From contig JAUPTP010000098.1 in assembly GCA_030918015.1 (NCBI GenBank), positions 1-7,475 on the forward strand: a DNA stretch of 7,475 bases, written 5' to 3'. Shown piece by piece: positions 5,454-7,475 of the stretch; the stretch's first letter is position 1, and each line of letters opens with the position of its first letter. The translations under genes were made by a program, and so were the position numbers. This stretch comes from Pseudomonadota bacterium (GTDB lineage: Bacteria > Pseudomonadota > Gammaproteobacteria > Burkholderiales > Burkholderiaceae_C). A model generated the notes under the pieces. It saw only the letters and a list, made by a program, of their open reading frames with translations, had not been told where the DNA came from and made no database searches.

Positions 5454-6335
5454 TCAGGGGGCGAGCAGGAAATCACGCACGCAGCGCACCTGATCGTCCT
5501 GCATCAGCATGGGGGCGTGACCCACACCGGCGAATTCGACACAGCGCGCCTGGCGGCCGCGCTGCACCATGGCCTGTGCGGTCCGGGCCGAGAGCAGATC
5601 GGAGTCGGCACCGCGCAGCAGCAGCAGCGGCTCCTCGATCGATTGCCAGGCCTGCCACAGCAGCGCCTCGCCCAGGCGGCCGATCTCCGGCGTCCAGGCC
5701 TTGAAGGGCTCGGCGATGGCCGGGTCGTAGTGCAGCCGCCAGCCGCCCTCCGGCGCCGGGTGCAGCATCGGCCGCCCGAGCTGCGTCCACTGCTCGGGCG
5801 TGTGCGGCCCGAAGCTGGCCGAGAGGGTCTGCAGATAGGCGATGCCCTGCTCGACCGATTCGAACCGCAGCGGCTGGCCGAGGTACTGCCCGATGCGGGC
5901 GATGGCGGTCGGCTCGAGGGTCGGACCCACGTCGTTGACCACCATGCGGCGGATCAGCGGCGCCTGCTGGGTCGCACGCAGCCCGGCCAGGCCCATGCCG
6001 ATCAGGCCGCCCATCGAGGTGCCGACCCAGTCGACCCGCTCGACCCCCAGGCGCGCGATCAGCGTGACCATGTCGGCCACATAGGTCGGGATCTGGTAGA
6101 GCGACGGATCGGCCAGCCAGTCGGAGGCGCCGCGGCCGACCACATCCGGACAGATCACCCGGCGATCGGTGGCCAGGGCGCGCGCGAGCGTGTCGAAGTC
6201 CCGCCCCTGCCGCGCCAGGCCGTGCACGCACACGACGACCTCGGGATTGGCCGGATCGCCCCATTCGGCGTAGGCCATGCGGTGCAGCCCGCCGGGATGG
6301 GGGCAGGTCACATGGAGCAGTCGAGGTTCTTGCAT
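5454..6335 (-). CDS. Alpha/beta-fold hydrolase, function unknown
   Basis: A 293-residue single-domain alpha/beta hydrolase with no signal peptide or membrane segment, so probably cytoplasmic. Visible features are an oxyanion-type CVHG (36-39), the nucleophile elbow GTSMGG (105-110, Ser107), the probable acid in RGADSDLLS (241-249, most likely Asp246) and the catalytic His in GVGHAP (270-275, His273). The triad is complete, so it should be an active esterase, lipase-like or C-C hydrolase; the substrate cannot be read from sequence. The ATG at 6333-6335 is chosen because the HVTCPHPGGLHRMAYAEWG block near the N-terminus fits the family start; the frame is open to 6446 but that part would run into the hbdH control region. 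No good ribosome site is seen. It precedes relA by 25 bases on the same strand, suggesting one operon, and is divergent from the 3-hydroxybutyrate dehydrogenase gene, which raises an untested idea of a role with hydroxybutyrate esters. Confidence 0.88.
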   Translation of the reverse strand: MQEPRLLHVTCPHPGGLHRMAYAEWGDPANPEVVVCVHGLARQGRDFDTLARALATDRRVICPDVVGRGASDWLADPSLYQIPTYVADMVTLIARLGVERVDWVGTSMGGLIGMGLAGLRATQQAPLIRRMVVNDVGPTLEPTAIARIGQYLGQPLRFESVEQGIAYLQTLSASFGPHTPEQWTQLGRPMLHPAPEGGWRLHYDPAIAEPFKAWTPEIGRLGEALLWQAWQSIEEPLLLLRGADSDLLSARTAQAMVQRGRQARCVEFAGVGHAPMLMQDDQVRCVRDFLLAP

Positions 6336-6424
6336 GGCATTGACGGTGAGGCTGTCAGGAGAAGATGGAACTTCGAGTTCAATAATGCATGTTAACCAAC
6401 CCACCATCCTTCGGAGGACGACAG
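6336..6424. promoter_or_regulatory. Divergent intergenic region between the hydrolase and bdhA genes
   Basis: These 89 bases must carry control signals for two divergent genes. An AT-rich core at about 6378-6395 contains ATGCAT followed by GTTAAC, both palindromic, in otherwise GC-rich DNA. A TGAC-N9-GTCA dyad lies at 6341-6357. TTGACG at 6340-6345 resembles a -35 box but no good -10 box stands at the right distance. GGAGGA at 6413-6418 is the bdhA Shine-Dalgarno, six bases before its ATG. No promoter can be assigned with confidence. Confidence 0.4.
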
Positions 6425-7195
6425 ATGCTGAAAGGCAAGACCGCACTGGTCACCGGATCCACCAGCGGCATCGGCCTGGGCGTGGCCCTGTGCCTGGCAC
6501 GTCAGGGCGCGAACGTGATTCTCAACGGCTTCGGCGATGCGCAGGCCCCCCAGGCCGAGGTCGCCGCGCTGGGCGTGAAGGCCGGCTACCACGGCGCCGA
6601 CATGAGCCGCCCCGCGGAGATCGAGGCCATGATGGCCTATGCGCAGGCCGAATTCGGCGGTGTGGACATCCTGGTGAACAACGCCGGCATCCAGCATGTG
6701 GCCACCGTGGAGGACTTTCCCGTCGAGCGCTGGGATGCGGTGATCGCGATCAACCTCAGCTCGACCTTCCACACGACGCGGCTGGCGCTGCCGTCGATGA
6801 AGGCCAAGAACTGGGGCCGCATCATCAACATCGCCTCGGTGCACGGCCTGGTGGCCTCGACGCAGAAGGCCGCCTATGTCGCGGCCAAGCACGGCGTCAT
6901 CGGCCTGACCAAGGTGACCGCGCTGGAGAACGCCACCACCGGCGTGACCTGCAACGCGATTTGTCCGGGCTGGGTGCTGACGCCGCTGGTGCAGAAGCAG
7001 GTCGACGCGCGCGCCGCCCGGGACGGCGTCGACAACGACGAGGCGGTGCGCCGGCTGCTGGGCGAGAAGCAGCCCTCGCTGCAGTTCACCACGCCCGAGC
7101 AGCTCGGCGAGCTGGCGGTCTTCCTGTGCTCTTCCGCGGCCAGCAATGTGCGCGGCGTGGCCTGGAACGTCGACGGCGGCTGGACCGCGCAGTAA
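6425..7195 (+). CDS. bdhA: D-3-hydroxybutyrate dehydrogenase (short-chain dehydrogenase)
   Basis: A 256-residue classical SDR closely matching bacterial D-3-hydroxybutyrate dehydrogenases (also called HbdH), which oxidise D-3-hydroxybutyrate to acetoacetate with NAD+, the step that returns PHB-derived monomer to central metabolism. Visible: cofactor loop TGSTSGIG (10-17), NNAG (85-88), and the catalytic tetrad Asn110, Ser138, Tyr151, Lys155. Residues reported to hold substrate in the Pseudomonas enzyme, numbered four higher there, are present: Gln90, His140, Lys148 and Gln192. This supports 3-hydroxybutyrate over a generic SDR substrate. The C-terminus NVDGGWTAQ is typical. The ATG at 6425-6427 has an excellent GGAGGA Shine-Dalgarno six bases upstream; the in-frame extension to 6389 adds twelve residues that do not fit the family. 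It ends 12 bases before the convergent SIMPL gene with no evident terminator. The partner PHB regulator phaR lies about 4 kb away. Confidence 0.94.
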   Translation: MLKGKTALVTGSTSGIGLGVALCLARQGANVILNGFGDAQAPQAEVAALGVKAGYHGADMSRPAEIEAMMAYAQAEFGGVDILVNNAGIQHVATVEDFPVERWDAVIAINLSSTFHTTRLALPSMKAKNWGRIINIASVHGLVASTQKAAYVAAKHGVIGLTKVTALENATTGVTCNAICPGWVLTPLVQKQVDARAARDGVDNDEAVRRLLGEKQPSLQFTTPEQLGELAVFLCSSAASNVRGVAWNVDGGWTAQ

Positions 7196-7207
7196 GCGCG
7201 CAGCCGC

Positions 7208-7475
7208 TCAGCGCGTCATCGTGACGGTGCCCTGCACCGTCACCCCGAGCGTGGCCTGGCCGCCTTCGGTCGGCAGCGGCGCCGCCGCCTCGGCCGCAGC
7301 CATCGCCGGGGACATGCGCGCCATCACCATCGGCGGGCGCATGCCGCCGTCGACCTCGGCATCCTGCACCGTGACCTCGCGCACCGTGTAGCCGCTGTAG
7401 CCGAAATGGCGCGACATCTCGACCGCCCGCTCGCGAAAGCGCCGGATCGCCTGCTCGGTCAGCGCCGATTCATTG
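7208..7475 (-). CDS. SIMPL domain (DUF541) protein, C-terminal fragment cut by window edge
   Basis: Only the last 88 residues are visible; the gene continues past the right edge, and position 7475 lies inside a codon. The fragment begins NESALTEQAIRRFRERA and continues MSRHFGYSGYTVREVTVQ, which matches the C-terminal part of SIMPL/DUF541 proteins: a helix with AIxxFRxRAxxM, then a Tyr-rich strand. It is followed by a low-complexity Met/Ala/Pro-rich linker and a final beta strand QATLGVTVQGTVTMTR. Family members are usually exported to the periplasm or outer membrane and some have been tied to oxidative-stress defence, but the molecular function is unknown; no signal peptide can be checked here. 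The TGA stop is at 7208-7210, convergent with bdhA. The family call rests on the C-terminal pattern alone. Confidence 0.75.
   Translation of the reverse strand, partial: NESALTEQAIRRFRERAVEMSRHFGYSGYTVREVTVQDAEVDGGMRPPMVMARMSPAMAAAEAAAPLPTEGGQATLGVTVQGTVTMTR

Noticed and set aside
3215..5704. Plus-strand open frame of 829 codons antisense to relA
   Set aside because: It mirrors relA in a GC-rich genome where third-position bias suppresses stops on the opposite strand. The translation is rich in Arg, His, Leu and Ala with no domain, and relA on the other strand is certain.
6336..6446. N-terminal extension of the alpha/beta hydrolase
   Set aside because: It would cover the divergent promoter region and the bdhA start; the family-like sequence begins at the ATG at 6335.
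7196..7207. Possible terminator between convergent bdhA and the SIMPL gene
   Set aside because: Only 12 bases separate the stops and no hairpin with a T-run is visible.
1..7475. Novel defence, mobile or CRISPR-like system
   Set aside because: No transposase, integrase, phage gene, spacer array, toxin-antitoxin pair or composition shift was found; all sizeable genes are assigned to known families.

Overview
The window looks like chromosomal DNA of a GC-rich betaproteobacterium, most likely order Burkholderiales. The reasons are strong G/C bias at third codon positions, a PHB (polyhydroxybutyrate) regulator of the PhaR type, a monofunctional RelA, and the style of the alpha/beta hydrolase and arylesterase proteins. 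It reads as ordinary core-genome sequence. There are no insertion sequences, phage genes, CRISPR arrays or integration scars, and no clear new multi-gene system. The most interesting points are regulatory and structural.

Layout, left to right. Positions 1-594 (minus) hold the N-terminal 198 residues of RlmB, a 23S rRNA ribose methyltransferase, cut by the window edge. Positions 612-1295 (minus) hold an ABC ATPase of the YbbA/LolD group that probably shares a transcript with rlmB. Divergent from it, with the two start codons sharing a CATG, is a secreted TesA-type GDSL esterase (1294-1953, plus). Convergent with tesA is phaR (1981-2568, minus), whose leader carries a TGTGC-N3-GCACA dyad next to a likely -10 box. 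Positions 2569-2735 are non-coding apart from that control region. Next comes a transcription unit on the minus strand: a strong intrinsic terminator (2736-2769) preceded by three tandem tRNA-Val(GAC) genes (2778-2854, 2934-3010, 3043-3119), with a sigma70-type promoter at 3132-3159. Upstream on the same strand are relA (3161-5428) and an alpha/beta hydrolase gene (5454-6335), spaced as an operon. Divergent from the hydrolase is a 3-hydroxybutyrate dehydrogenase gene (6425-7195, plus). Convergent with that is the C-terminal end of a SIMPL/DUF541 protein (7208-7475, minus, cut by the edge).

How the genes fit together. Two genes concern PHB storage: phaR senses PHB and represses granule-protein genes, and the dehydrogenase oxidises 3-hydroxybutyrate released when PHB is degraded. 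Between them sit relA, which makes (p)ppGpp during amino-acid starvation, and a tRNA-Val cluster whose promoter has the GC-rich discriminator expected of a stringently controlled stable-RNA promoter. The left end carries housekeeping functions (rRNA methylation, an envelope-related ABC ATPase, a periplasmic esterase). Any functional link beyond ordinary chromosomal adjacency is inference.
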